Shown here: positions 47,631 through 58,848 of the stretch, piece after piece
Layout of the letters: every line of letters starts with the position of its first letter
Numbering within the stretch: position 1 is the stretch's first letter
Assembly (NCBI RefSeq): GCF_004004515.1
Contig: NZ_RXOL01000002.1
Coordinates: forward strand, 186,001 to 250,000
Length of the DNA: 64,000 bases
Source of the DNA: Croceicoccus ponticola
Lineage (GTDB): Bacteria > Pseudomonadota > Alphaproteobacteria > Sphingomonadales > Sphingomonadaceae
Reading direction: 5' to 3'
The notes under the pieces: generated by a model
The model's database searches: none
What the model was told of the DNA's origin: nothing
What the model saw: the letters and a program-made list of their open reading frames with translations, nothing else
Program-made: the position numbers and the translations under genes

Positions 47631-48281
47631 TCAAGCCGGGTCCCCCGAGACCACTCTACGGGTCACCGCATCACGCGGATGAGCCGTAGACCAGGCATCG
47701 GCCCAATCGGGCTCTGCCATCCGCCGGGCTGTTGCCGAGCGCGGGTCGGGATCGAATGCCAGGTACACCAGTGCCGGTGCGCTCCAACTTCCCCGGTTTC
47801 TCAATCTGGCTGCCGGAACCCGGTAAGGCCGGAGCCAGGCCGTGGCAGGGCTTGTCACGGCACGCGCATCATACCCCGGACGCGCAATTACCGCAATCGG
47901 CATGGTGCGCGCGATCTTTCGCCAGTCTTTCCAGCGATGAAACTGCGCCAGATTGTCGCTGCCCATCAACCAGACGAACCGCCGTTTGGGATAGCGGCGA
48001 ACAAGCGCGAGCAGCGTTTCCGTAGTGTAGACGGTGCCCAGATCGCGTTCGATCGCGGTGACGCGAATCGGTGCGCGGCGCGCCTGATGCCGGGCCGACG
48101 CGATGCGCGCGGGCAAGGGCGCCATGCCCTTTTTCGGTTTCAGCGGATTGCCCGGGCTGACCAGCCACCATGCCTCGTCCAGACCCAGCGCCGCCATCGC
48201 CGACAAGGTGATTCGCCGATGGCCGCCGTGGGCCGGATTGAAGCTGCCGCCCAGAAGCCCGGTATAGATCGGTGCTGTCAC
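47631..48281 (-). CDS. nadD: Nicotinate-nucleotide adenylyltransferase
   Basis: Makes deamido-NAD from nicotinate mononucleotide and ATP. Nucleotidyltransferase motifs: GLLGGSFNPAHGGHRRI, WWLVSPGNPLKP, TVYTTETLLALVRR and FVWLMGSDNLAQFHRWKDW. I chose GTG 48281, 33 bases after the proA stop, over an ATG inside proA. The C-terminal ~30 residues are arginine-rich and lack a clear ISSTxIR motif (a diverged PDPRSATARRM is there instead). Confidence 0.92.
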   Translation of the reverse strand: MTAPIYTGLLGGSFNPAHGGHRRITLSAMAALGLDEAWWLVSPGNPLKPKKGMAPLPARIASARHQARRAPIRVTAIERDLGTVYTTETLLALVRRYPKRRFVWLMGSDNLAQFHRWKDWRKIARTMPIAVIARPGYDARAVTSPATAWLRPYRVPAARLRNRGSWSAPALVYLAFDPDPRSATARRMAEPDWADAWSTAHPRDAVTRRVVSGDPA

Positions 48282-48313
48282 GCCTTCGGCCCGGTGCTCA
48301 CGTTCCGCCCCAG

Positions 48314-49627
48314 TCAGGGCCGCGTCTGGCCGCTTCCGCGCACTTGCCATTTATAGGTGGTCAACCCTTCGAGAGCGACCGGTCCGCGCGCGTGCAGCCG
48401 CCCCGTCGCGATGCCGATCTCCGCACCCAGACCGAATTCGCCGCCGTCGGCAAACTGGCTGGATGCATTGGCCATGACGATCGCGGAATCGACGGTGTTT
48501 AGGAACCGTTCCGCCACCGCATCGTCCGCCGTCACGATCGCATCGGTATGGCCCGACGAATGCGCGGCGATGTGCGCCATCGCGGCATCCGGTCCATCGA
48601 CCACGGCCACCGACAGCACGGCTTCGAGATATTCGGTGTCCCAGTCTTCGTCCGTCGCGGCCACGATCCGCGGATCGAGCGCCTGCGCCCTGCCGTCGCC
48701 GCGAAGCTCGCAGCCGGCGTCGAGCAACTTGCCGACCAGCGCGCTGGCGCCGGGATAGGCCGCGTCGATCAACAGCGTCTCCATCGCGCCGCAAATGCCG
48801 GTGCGCCGCATCTTGGCATTCAGCGCGACCGCCTCTGCCATGTCGGGCGCGGCGGCGGTGTGGATGTAAGTGTGGCAGATACCGTCCAGGTGGGCGAGCA
48901 CGGGCACCCGCGCTTCTGCCTGAACGCGGGCGACGAGCGATTTGCCCCCGCGAGGCACAAGCATGTCGACCGCGCCCGATGCCTGAAGCAGCGCGCCGAC
49001 CGCCGCACGATCCTGTGTCGGAATCAATTGCACCGCGTCTTCGGGAATCCCGCCCTTCGCCAACCCGGCAGCCAGAGCGGCAAGGATCGCACGGTTGGAA
49101 TGCACCGCCTCGCTCCCGCCGCGCAGGATCACAGCGTTTCCGGCGCGCACGCACAGCGCCGCCGCATCGGCTGTCACGTTCGGGCGACTTTCGTAGACAA
49201 TGCCGATTACGCCAATGGGGACGCGCACCCGCGACAAGCGCAACCCGTTGGGCCGTTCGGAACGGTCGATCACCTGACCGACCGGATCGGGTAGACCCGC
49301 GACCTGTTCTACCGCATCGGCGATGCCCGCCAGCCGCGCATCATCCAGCCGCAACCGGTCGAGCATGGCGGACGAAAGCCCCCGCGCCTCTCCCGCCGCG
49401 ATGTCCTTGGCGTTTCCGGACAGTATGGCCGGGGCCGCATCGCGCAAGGCCGCTGCCGCATGGCGCAGGGCGTCGCCTTTTTGCGCATCGGTCATCGCCG
49501 CCAGCACGCGCTGAGCCGAACGCCCGCGGGCGGCCATGTCGGCGATAAGATCGCGCATCGTGTCTGCGGCGGCTTCGGCCGGCTTGTCCGCTGCTTCGCG
49601 AACCGGATTGTCTTGGTGCAAGGTCAT
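48314..49627 (-). CDS. proA: Gamma-glutamyl phosphate reductase
   Basis: Second enzyme of proline synthesis, aldehyde dehydrogenase fold, 437 residues. Motifs: PIGVIGIVYESRPNVTADAA, VPRGGKSLVARVQ, HLDGICHTYIHTAA, and MRRTGICGAMETLLID with the catalytic cysteine. The N-terminal ~25 residues are a variable leader. It opens the proA-nadD-rsfS-rlmH-envC-ctpA-dsbB-coq7 block. Confidence 0.96.
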   Translation of the reverse strand: MTLHQDNPVREAADKPAEAAADTMRDLIADMAARGRSAQRVLAAMTDAQKGDALRHAAAALRDAAPAILSGNAKDIAAGEARGLSSAMLDRLRLDDARLAGIADAVEQVAGLPDPVGQVIDRSERPNGLRLSRVRVPIGVIGIVYESRPNVTADAAALCVRAGNAVILRGGSEAVHSNRAILAALAAGLAKGGIPEDAVQLIPTQDRAAVGALLQASGAVDMLVPRGGKSLVARVQAEARVPVLAHLDGICHTYIHTAAAPDMAEAVALNAKMRRTGICGAMETLLIDAAYPGASALVGKLLDAGCELRGDGRAQALDPRIVAATDEDWDTEYLEAVLSVAVVDGPDAAMAHIAAHSSGHTDAIVTADDAVAERFLNTVDSAIVMANASSQFADGGEFGLGAEIGIATGRLHARGPVALEGLTTYKWQVRGSGQTRP

Positions 49628-49964
49628 GACCGCGCGCCTATCATCATGCGACCGCCTTGTCAGCGATTTTGCGGATGGGTTGGCTGTGCCGGCACGTCCG
49701 CGATCCTATTGAGCCAACCGTTGCGATTCTTTCCGGCATGGGATTCGACCAGCCGAAAGTGGGGCGCGAAACACATTGGCGTACTGTCCGTTCCCGGGAC
49801 ACTGTCGATAAATTCACACTTTTGCCTCAATTCACCCCGCCGGTCCCACGGTTCACCCGAAAGACAGATTTCGGAACTCGACGTTAACCCTAGCGCTGAT
49901 AGCCAAAGCCCCGACGGGAAAACCTTGCACCCTTGGCGAGGTTGATTGGGACACGGGGTTAAAC
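49628..49964. other. Intergenic region between proA and the M23 peptidase gene
   Basis: This 337-bp gap must hold divergent promoters for proA and the M23-bactofilin pair. It contains a long-spaced inverted repeat GGTTGGCT (49678-49685) and AGCCAACC (49712-49719) enclosing a perfect palindrome GTGCCGGCAC (49686-49695). I see no open frame with plausible coding character and no RNA gene I can name. Confidence 0.5.
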
Positions 49965-51146
49965 GTGACACAGGCCTTCAGCGGGCTTTCAGCCCGCTTG
50001 CAGAACTGGTTTCCGGATCGCGAATTCATCATGCGGTCACAGGGCCAGGTGCGGTTTGTCCGCATTAGCTCCAAATTCCAGAAGCGTGGCGCCGCCGCCA
50101 TCGCCGCCCTCACCTTGGTGTGGACCGGGACCATGGCCACCGCAATCGTCAACGAATGGCTCCAGCATCGCAACGCGACAGAGCTTGCCAGCCGCGAAGC
50201 CAAGATCACCAGCGCCGAAAGCCGCGTTGCCGCTTATCGCGACGATCTGGGCGATGTTGCCAAGGATCTTTCCCACCGGCAGGATTTTATCGACGACATG
50301 GTCGAAAGCCACCTCGGCGAATTGCCGACGGTTAAGGACGTGACCGGGGTTCAGGACAGCACCGGGGAAAGCCGCCGCACCATCGACAAGGTCAGCGTCG
50401 CGATCCCCGAAGCCGCAGGCCTTGCCAGGATGGAAGCACGCCAGCTCGCCTTCGTCGAAGGATTGACCCGGCTTGCCGATCGCCGTGCGGCCCAGGCCGA
50501 ATCGGCTATCCGCACTCTCGGGCTCGATCCCAAGGCCATTACCCGTAACGCCGACAGGTTCGCGATGGGTGGCCCGTTCGAAGCTTTCGCGAGCGGCGAC
50601 CGCGGCATCGACCCCCGGTTCGAAAAGCTGGGCCTTTCGCTCGCGCGGATGAGCGCGCTTGAACGCGGGCTTCAGGGTATTCCCAACGTGCTGCCCGCCA
50701 GCATCGACATGATCTCGTCGGGCTTCGGTTTCCGCCGCGACCCGTTCAATGGCCACAGCGCCATGCACCAGGGCCTCGATTTCCGGGGCCCCGTCGGCAC
50801 GCCGATCCATGCAACGGCCAAGGGCAAGGTCAGCTTCGTCGGATGGAAGGGCGGATACGGCAAAGTCGTGGAAATCAGCCATGGCAATGGGCTGATGACC
50901 CGCTATGCTCACATGTCTAAGTTCAAGGCGCGGATCGGCGATCCGGTCGCGGCCGGCGACGTAGTCGGCCTGATCGGTTCGACCGGTCGCTCGACGGGGC
51001 CGCACCTCCATTTCGAGGTCCGCATCAACAATCGCGCGGTCAATCCGCGTCCCATGCTGGAAAAGGGCGCAAGCCTGCTTGGAGCGAACCGTGTTCTCGC
51101 AGAAAAACAAAACGGCGGAGCCTACGCGCCCGCAGAAAATGGCTAA
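49965..51146 (+). CDS. M23 family peptidoglycan endopeptidase (bactofilin-linked)
   Basis: Envelope protein of 393 residues from GTG 49965. One N-terminal membrane segment (AAAIAALTLVWTGTMATAIV, ~45-65) is followed by a coiled-coil region (~75-150) and a C-terminal LytM domain with all zinc ligands: HSAMHQGLDFRGPVG (H...D) and GPHLHFEVR (HxH). Active M23 peptidases next to bactofilin genes act in cell shape and localised wall growth. The bactofilin gene overlaps its end by eight bases. Confidence 0.92.
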   Translation: MTQAFSGLSARLQNWFPDREFIMRSQGQVRFVRISSKFQKRGAAAIAALTLVWTGTMATAIVNEWLQHRNATELASREAKITSAESRVAAYRDDLGDVAKDLSHRQDFIDDMVESHLGELPTVKDVTGVQDSTGESRRTIDKVSVAIPEAAGLARMEARQLAFVEGLTRLADRRAAQAESAIRTLGLDPKAITRNADRFAMGGPFEAFASGDRGIDPRFEKLGLSLARMSALERGLQGIPNVLPASIDMISSGFGFRRDPFNGHSAMHQGLDFRGPVGTPIHATAKGKVSFVGWKGGYGKVVEISHGNGLMTRYAHMSKFKARIGDPVAAGDVVGLIGSTGRSTGPHLHFEVRINNRAVNPRPMLEKGASLLGANRVLAEKQNGGAYAPAENG

Positions 51147-51522
51147 TCCCGTGGCAAGCACTTCGACATTTTCGGTGTTCGGCGCCGATATCAAGATCAA
51201 GGGCGACATTTCGGCCACCGACGACCTGCACATCGACGGGAGCGTCGAGGGCGACATCGATTGCGGCACGCTCGTGCAAGGCGAAAAGAGCCGGATCAGC
51301 GGCACGATCACGGCGGAGTCAGCCCGTTTGGCAGGCACGATCGAAGGTGCAATCACGGCCAAGACGCTGGTCGTGCTGAAAAGCGCGAAGATCACCGGCG
51401 ACGTTTTCTACGACACGCTGACCATCGAACAGGGCGCCTGCGTCGAAGGCAAGTTTGCCCAGCGCCCGCAAGGCTCCGCGAAGAAGTCGGACGGCGAACC
51501 GGTGCTCAGCCTCGCCAATTGA
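51139..51522 (+). CDS. Bactofilin (polymer-forming cytoskeletal protein)
   Basis: A 127-residue protein from ATG 51139 (MANPVASTSTFSVFGADIKI) with the DUF583 beta-helix: GDISATDDLHIDGSVEGDID, ISGTITAESARLAGTIEGAI, and SAKITGDVFYDTLTIEQGA, followed by a short disordered tail. Bactofilins self-assemble into filaments at the membrane and recruit wall enzymes. It is translationally coupled to the M23 peptidase. A longer frame from a TTG at 51079 is open but less likely. Confidence 0.94.
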   Translation: MANPVASTSTFSVFGADIKIKGDISATDDLHIDGSVEGDIDCGTLVQGEKSRISGTITAESARLAGTIEGAITAKTLVVLKSAKITGDVFYDTLTIEQGACVEGKFAQRPQGSAKKSDGEPVLSLAN

Positions 51523-51555
51523 ACCGCAACTTTGGCGGGCTGAAGGTTAAGAGCC

Positions 51556-53280
51556 TCAATCCGCCGGCGCTGCCTTAGCTTGACTGATTTCGGCGCGCAG
51601 GGCCTTGCGGTCCAGCTTTCCGATCATCGTCTTGGGCAATTCGTCGCGGAATTCCACGGCGCGCAGGCGTTCGTGCTTCCCCACCTGACCGTTGATCCAG
51701 TCGCGCAGGACCGTCGCATCCTCGCTCGCCCCGTCGACCAGCGTGACATAAGCCTTGGGCACTTCGCCGAGATAGCTGTCGGGTATGCCGATGACGAGCG
51801 CTTCCTTCACCGTGTCGCGCGCAAGGATGATATCCTCGATCTGGCTGGGGAAGACCTTGAACCCGCCGACGCTGATCATGTCCTTGATCCGGTCGACGAT
51901 GGTGATGAACCCGTCGGCATCGATGGTGGCGACGTCACCGGTGCGCAGATAACCGTCGGCAAACACGCTGTCGTCGTTGGGGCGGCGCCAGTACCCGACC
52001 ATCGTCTGCGGGCCCTTGATCGCCAGTTCGCCCGGCTCTCCCGGTGGGGCGAGGCGCGTCGGGTCTTCCTTGTCCAGCAGCCGCACGCGGGTCTGCGGCA
52101 GCGGCTGGCCGATCGTGCCGGGCTTTTCGAAATTGTGCCCTTCGAACGGATTGGTCGACACGATGCACGATTCGGTCAGGCCGTACCCTTCGATCACATG
52201 CGCTCCGGTCGCGTCCTCGAACTTGCGTTTCAACGGCAGCGGCAGGGGCGCACCGCCCGATATGCAGATCCGCAGAGTGGTGAAATCCGTTTTCGTCACG
52301 TCGGGATGGTCGAGCAGCGCCTGATACATCGTAGGCACGCCGGGCAGCGATGTGGCGCGCACGCGGCCCAACGCCTTTAGCGTCTGGCGCGCGTCGAAAC
52401 GCGGCAGCATCACGATCATCCCGCCGTCCAGCACCGTGCGATTGAGCACGACGATGTTCGCAAAGATATGGAACATCGGCAGGACGCCGAGCATGATGTC
52501 TCGTTCGCCCCTGTGCACGTCCACGCGCAGCGTCTGACGCGCGTTGGCGCTGATGTTCTGGTGGGTCAGCATGGCGCCCTTGGGCAACCCAGTTGTCCCG
52601 CCGGTATATTGCAGGACCGCGATGTCTTTTTCGGGATCGATGGTGACCGGTTCCGGCTTTGCGCAGCCTGCCTTGAACCGGGCATAGGCAACGATCCGGC
52701 TATCGTCGGCAGGAATGGCGGTAATCTGGCGGCGGCCGACGATACGCAGCAGCGCCGATTTGAGCCGTGGCAACATGTCGGCCAGGCTTTCGACAACCAG
52801 TGTCTTCAGCCCCGAACATTCGAGCACCGCCTGTGCGGTCGGCAAAAGCGCAGACGAATCGATGGTGAACAGGATGGTCACGCCCGAATCCGCGACTTGC
52901 GCAGCCAGTTCCTCCACCGTGTAAAGCGGCGAGAAGTTCACCGCCGTCGCGCCCGCGATCATGATGCCGTAATAGGCGGCGAGATAGACCGGCACGTTGG
53001 GCAGGAACAGGCCGACCCGATCTCCCTTGCCGACCCCTGCCCGCTGCAGCGCGGCGGCAACCTGCTGCGCCTCGGCATGTATGTCGAGATAACTGGTCCG
53101 GCGACCGTAGAAATCGACGATCTTGCGATTGCCGGCAATGCCGACGCCGCGCTCGAACAAGTCGGGCAACGACATCGGTTCAAAGTCGCTGTCCCACGCG
53201 ATCGGGTGGCGATAATTGCTTGGCGATGCTTCTCTCGGCCATTCGCCGGGCAGCATCCTCTCCATGTTATTTACATTCAT
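51556..53280 (-). CDS. Long-chain fatty acid-CoA ligase, FadD type
   Basis: Adenylate-forming ligase of 574 residues. Standard motifs are intact: LQYTGGTTGLPKGAMLTH (P-loop), EGYGLTESC, GYLRTGDVATIDADGF, DRIKDMISVGGFKVFP and LPKTMIGKLDRKAL with the catalytic lysine. It activates exogenous fatty acids in the cytosol for beta-oxidation or lipid synthesis. Start ATG 53280 has other ATGs nearby. The lone gene lies between the bactofilin pair and a terminator. Confidence 0.93.
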   Translation of the reverse strand: MNVNNMERMLPGEWPREASPSNYRHPIAWDSDFEPMSLPDLFERGVGIAGNRKIVDFYGRRTSYLDIHAEAQQVAAALQRAGVGKGDRVGLFLPNVPVYLAAYYGIMIAGATAVNFSPLYTVEELAAQVADSGVTILFTIDSSALLPTAQAVLECSGLKTLVVESLADMLPRLKSALLRIVGRRQITAIPADDSRIVAYARFKAGCAKPEPVTIDPEKDIAVLQYTGGTTGLPKGAMLTHQNISANARQTLRVDVHRGERDIMLGVLPMFHIFANIVVLNRTVLDGGMIVMLPRFDARQTLKALGRVRATSLPGVPTMYQALLDHPDVTKTDFTTLRICISGGAPLPLPLKRKFEDATGAHVIEGYGLTESCIVSTNPFEGHNFEKPGTIGQPLPQTRVRLLDKEDPTRLAPPGEPGELAIKGPQTMVGYWRRPNDDSVFADGYLRTGDVATIDADGFITIVDRIKDMISVGGFKVFPSQIEDIILARDTVKEALVIGIPDSYLGEVPKAYVTLVDGASEDATVLRDWINGQVGKHERLRAVEFRDELPKTMIGKLDRKALRAEISQAKAAPAD

Positions 53281-53340
53281 GTCAGTTATTGTGGACTTTT
53301 ATCGAGGCGACGACAACCCAGCCGCCTCGCACGCGCAGCA

Positions 53341-53376
53341 AAAGGCCCGGCGCCGCGATTGCGGGGCCGGGCCTTT
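53341..53376 (-). terminator. Rho-independent terminator of trcR
   Basis: AAAGGCCCGGC (53341-53351) and GCCGGGCCTTT (53366-53376), an 11-bp perfect stem, end in a T run on the minus strand, 28 bases after the trcR stop. Confidence 0.85.
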
Positions 53377-53404
53377 CACGATGCCGTAACGGCACATTAG
53401 GTTG

Positions 53405-54109
53405 TCAGCGTTCGGGAACGCCCTCTTCGCGGCGGGCGGCGAGCCAGGCTTCGGCTTCAGCCTCTTGCGCGGCGACGACAGTGGCGCGGGCGGCGTCCTC
53501 GCGTTCTTTCTTCAGTTCGTCGATCAGGGCCTGCTTGTCGTCGACCAGCTTCGAATCGGGAACGACTTCGGTTTCGATGCCGGCCTTCTTCGCCGCCTTG
53601 GCGACCGCGGCATCAAGCTCGCGCTGCGAACAGAGGCCGAGCGTCACCGGGTCCTTGGGATTGATGTTCTGGATGTTCCAGTGCGAACGTTCGCGAATCG
53701 CGGTGATCGTGTTGCGAGTCGTGCCGATCAGCTTGCCGATCTGCGCATCGCTCATCTCCGCATGATTGCGCAGAATCCACGCGATGCCATCGGGCTTGTC
53801 CTGCCGCTTGGACACCGGGGTGTAGCGCGGACCCTTCGTACGCTGGATCTGTACGGGCGCCTTGTGGATCTTCAACTTGTAGGTCGGGTCGTTCTGACCC
53901 TTCTCAATCTCTTCGTTCGTCAGTTCGCCTGCGCGAACCGGGTCGCGGCCGGTGTATTTCGCACCGGCAAGGTCGTCGGCCATGGCCTGAACCTCAAGAA
54001 TGTGAAGGCCGCAGAAACCGGCGATCTGTTCGAAGGTCAGGCCGGTATTGTCGACCAGCCAGCTGGCCGTGGCGTGCGGCATCAACGGTGTGGCTTGATT
54101 CTGGCTCAC
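53405..54109 (-). CDS. TrcR-type cell-cycle transcriptional regulator (DUF1013)
   Basis: DUF1013 protein of 234 residues from GTG 54109 (MSQNQATPLMPHATASWLVD), with GAGG about eight bases upstream. Helix-turn-helix-like segments are LTFEQIAGFCGLHILEVQAM and MSDAQIGKLIGTTRNTITAI. The centre (KIHKAPVQIQRTKGPRYTPV) is strongly basic, and the C-terminus is a charged coiled coil. The family is alphaproteobacterial and named as a cell-cycle regulator; with SciP it suggests the CtrA network. Confidence 0.9.
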   Translation of the reverse strand: MSQNQATPLMPHATASWLVDNTGLTFEQIAGFCGLHILEVQAMADDLAGAKYTGRDPVRAGELTNEEIEKGQNDPTYKLKIHKAPVQIQRTKGPRYTPVSKRQDKPDGIAWILRNHAEMSDAQIGKLIGTTRNTITAIRERSHWNIQNINPKDPVTLGLCSQRELDAAVAKAAKKAGIETEVVPDSKLVDDKQALIDELKKEREDAARATVVAAQEAEAEAWLAARREEGVPER

Positions 54110-54179
54110 GCGAGCAACCTCTCGAAGCAAGGGCCCGACGCATGCGATTGGACGCGTTACGGGCGGCAAAAACGATAAG

Positions 54180-54202
54180 GGCCGCCCCTTTCCGGAGCGG
54201 CC
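54180..54202 (-). terminator. Possible terminator after the glutathione transferase gene
   Basis: GGCCGC (54180-54185) and GCGGCC (54197-54202) form a short GC stem, 66 bases after the stop, followed on the minus strand by a T-rich stretch (CTTATCGTTTTT). The stem is short and the T run is displaced. Confidence 0.4.
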
Positions 54203-54267
54203 GCTTGCCGAACTGATTTAGGGGATGCGCGCTCTTTGGGCAAGGGTGCATCGCACCAAGGCGCGCT

Positions 54268-54888
54268 TCAGGCTGTCATCGGGACATATCGGGGCAGCGC
54301 GGCGACCCGATCGAGCCGCCTTCCGATAGCCGGATAGCGGCCCGGATCAAAGCCCGCTTCGTTCGCGACGTGGGTATAGGCATAGAGCGCGATGTCGGCG
54401 AGCGAGACGCTTTTACCGACCAGCCAGTCGCGGCTTGCCAGTTCGGTGTCGAGCAGTTCCAGCGCCGCTTCCCCGCCCGTACGCTTGGCGCCGATCTGGC
54501 TGCGTTGCGCATCGGTCAGGTGCGCAAGACCGACGATGCGGAGCCAGAAACGCAAAGTCGCAACGTTCGGTTCGTGGTTGTATTGCTCGAAAAACATCCA
54601 GCGCAAAACGTCGGCCCGGGCAAACCGATCTTCCGGGATAAGGGCCGATCCGTCGGCGAGATACCAACACGCCGCGTTGCTTTCGGGCAGGAAGCGGCTC
54701 CCCACCTGCAAGACCGGGATGCGACCGTTGGCGTTAACGTCCCGCAGGAATTCGCCGGTCCGCGTTTCCCCCGCCAGGATATCGTATTGTCGGCGCTCCA
54801 ACGAAACGCCCAGCAAGGCGGCGGTCAGGCGGATCTTGTAGCAATTTCCGCTGACCGGGTCTTCGTGAAGGACCAGTCGTTCAGACAT
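54268..54888 (-). CDS. Glutathione S-transferase family protein
   Basis: Soluble protein of 206 residues from ATG 54888. The thioredoxin-like N-terminal domain reads LVLHEDPVSGNCYKIRLTAA, NANGRIPVLQVGSRFLPESN (the cis-Pro and ES glutathione contacts), then an all-helical C-terminal domain with LVGKSVSLADIALYAYTHVA. Serine and cysteine at positions ~13 and 15 are candidate catalytic residues. It overlaps the upstream quinone oxidoreductase stop by eight bases. Confidence 0.9.
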   Translation of the reverse strand: MSERLVLHEDPVSGNCYKIRLTAALLGVSLERRQYDILAGETRTGEFLRDVNANGRIPVLQVGSRFLPESNAACWYLADGSALIPEDRFARADVLRWMFFEQYNHEPNVATLRFWLRIVGLAHLTDAQRSQIGAKRTGGEAALELLDTELASRDWLVGKSVSLADIALYAYTHVANEAGFDPGRYPAIGRRLDRVAALPRYVPMTA

Positions 54889-55873
54889 CGAGCACGATCT
54901 TACCGACGTGGTCGCCGCCATCCATCCGTTCGTGGGCAGATGCCACGTCGCGCAAGGCAAAGCTGCGATCCATCACCGGGCGAAGCTGACCGCTGACGAC
55001 GAATGGCCAGACCGTGTCGCGAATCTCCTCGGCGACCGCCGCCTTGAACTTGTCGGGCCGCGCTCTCAGTGTCGATCCGGTCAGGGTCAGCCGCTTCAGC
55101 ATCACCTTGTGCATCGGGATCGTCGCCTTGGGGCCACCCATCACCGCGATGCTAACGTGGCGGCCATCGTCGGCCATGCAATCGATGTTCCGCGCGACGT
55201 AATCGCCGGAAACCATGTCGAGCACGACGTCAGCCCCATGTCCGTCGGTGATTCGCATGACTTCGGCCACGAAATCCTGCGTCTTGTAATTGATCGCGTG
55301 GCGCGCCCCTATCCGGCGTGCATCGTCACACTTTTCGTCGCTGCCGCAGGTGACGATGATTCGCACCCCGAACAAGTTGGCAAGGCTGATCGCCATCGAC
55401 CCGATCCCGCTGGTGCCGCCATGAACCAGCAACCAGTCGCCATCGGCGGCAAGTCCTCGTTCGAATACGTTGTGCCACACGGTGAACAGCGTTTCGGGAA
55501 GCGCCGCCGCCTCTGCCAGCGAAAGCCCGTCGGGCACTGGCAGGCAGTGCGCGGCCATGGCGAGGCAATACTCGGCATAACCACCCCCGATGACGAGAGC
55601 GCATTGCAATGTGTCCATCATCGCGGGATCGACCCCGTCGCCCAGCGCCACGACAGTGCCGGCGATTTCCAGTCCGGGAATATCCGGTGCACCCGGCGGC
55701 GGCGGGTAAAGCCCTTTGCGCTGCATCACGTCGGGCCGGTTGACGCCGGCATGCGCGACCTTGATCAACACTTGCCCGGCGGCAGGGCGCGGCACGGACA
55801 CCTGTTTCGAAACCAGCACTTCGGGCCCCCCGGCACCGTCGATCTGGATCGCCGTCATCGCTTCCGGCAGCAT
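54881..55873 (-). CDS. NAD(P)H-quinone oxidoreductase (PIG3-like, zinc-free MDR)
   Basis: Medium-chain dehydrogenase/reductase of 330 residues from ATG 55873, which has GGGGA five bases before it. It lacks the zinc-binding cysteines of alcohol dehydrogenases. Motifs: VAHAGVNRPDVMQRKGLYPP, IPGLEIAGTVVALGDGVDP, LPETLFTVWHNVF, LLVHGGTSGIGSMAISLA (NADPH site). Probably reduces quinones; paired with the GST gene it suggests electrophile or quinone detoxification. Confidence 0.92.
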   Translation of the reverse strand: MLPEAMTAIQIDGAGGPEVLVSKQVSVPRPAAGQVLIKVAHAGVNRPDVMQRKGLYPPPPGAPDIPGLEIAGTVVALGDGVDPAMMDTLQCALVIGGGYAEYCLAMAAHCLPVPDGLSLAEAAALPETLFTVWHNVFERGLAADGDWLLVHGGTSGIGSMAISLANLFGVRIIVTCGSDEKCDDARRIGARHAINYKTQDFVAEVMRITDGHGADVVLDMVSGDYVARNIDCMADDGRHVSIAVMGGPKATIPMHKVMLKRLTLTGSTLRARPDKFKAAVAEEIRDTVWPFVVSGQLRPVMDRSFALRDVASAHERMDGGDHVGKIVLDV

Positions 55874-55995
55874 CGTATTCCCCTTGAAAGACCCCAATTT
55901 TGCACGTGAATGTCGATTTTCCCACGCGCAATCGGTTGACTACTCGTCGGACAGGTTGACAGCAAGCCGCCGAAACCCAAGATTGGCATTGCAAG

Positions 55996-56214
55996 ATGGA
56001 CGACGACGATCGCCCCCGGACACGCGGTGACTTTGCCAGCCGCCTCTCCAGCGAAAGCCTGGACAGCTATTCGCAGGACGAGCTGGAATTTCGCATAGCG
56101 CAACTCGATGCGGAAATTGTCCGCACGCGGACCCATATGGAAAAAGCGGCAGCCCACAGACAGGCCGCCGACGCGCTTTTCGGCGGACCAAGATCGGGTA
56201 GCCCGCCAGCATGA
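55996..56214 (+). CDS. DUF1192 family small protein
   Basis: A 72-residue protein with an acidic start MDDDDRPRTR and the DUF1192 core YSQDELEFRIAQLDAEIVRT, which forms a short coiled coil; the tail is Gly/Ser/Pro-rich. The family is alphaproteobacterial and its function is unknown. It precedes clpA by about 180 bp. Confidence 0.85.
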   Translation: MDDDDRPRTRGDFASRLSSESLDSYSQDELEFRIAQLDAEIVRTRTHMEKAAAHRQAADALFGGPRSGSPPA

Positions 56215-56280
56215 CCGGACGTGCCCAAAGCCGTAAATCGGCAGTCGGGCACTCACACGTCGCATTTCTCTTTACGCATG

Positions 56281-56298
56281 TGCAGCAATTGTGCTGCA
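56281..56298. repeat. Perfect palindrome upstream of clpA
   Basis: TGCAGCA (56281-56287) and TGCTGCA (56292-56298) flank ATTG, about 95 bases before the clpA start. It may be an operator or a small hairpin. A TATAAC at 56343-56348 nearby is a possible -10 but lacks a well-spaced -35. Confidence 0.35.
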
Positions 56299-56391
56299 CT
56301 GCAAAATGCATATCGTTTGCCGTTCGTTCAGACCCAGTCGGTTATAACGGCAGATGGACACGCTCCCCCGGCACAGAAAGGGCCTGACACG

Positions 56392-58779
<2,388 letters not shown>

Positions 58780-58815
58780 TTTCGGGCCGAGATGGCCCGC
58801 ATAAGTCGATGAGCG

Positions 58816-58843
58816 GAAAGGCGGTCCTGCGGGGCCGCCTTTC
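58816..58843 (+). terminator. Rho-independent terminator of clpA
   Basis: GAAAGGCGG (58816-58824) and CCGCCTTTC (58835-58843) make a 9-bp stem, 37 bases after the clpA stop. It also lies in the gap before the convergent coaE end. Confidence 0.75.
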
Positions 58844-58848
58844 TCTTG

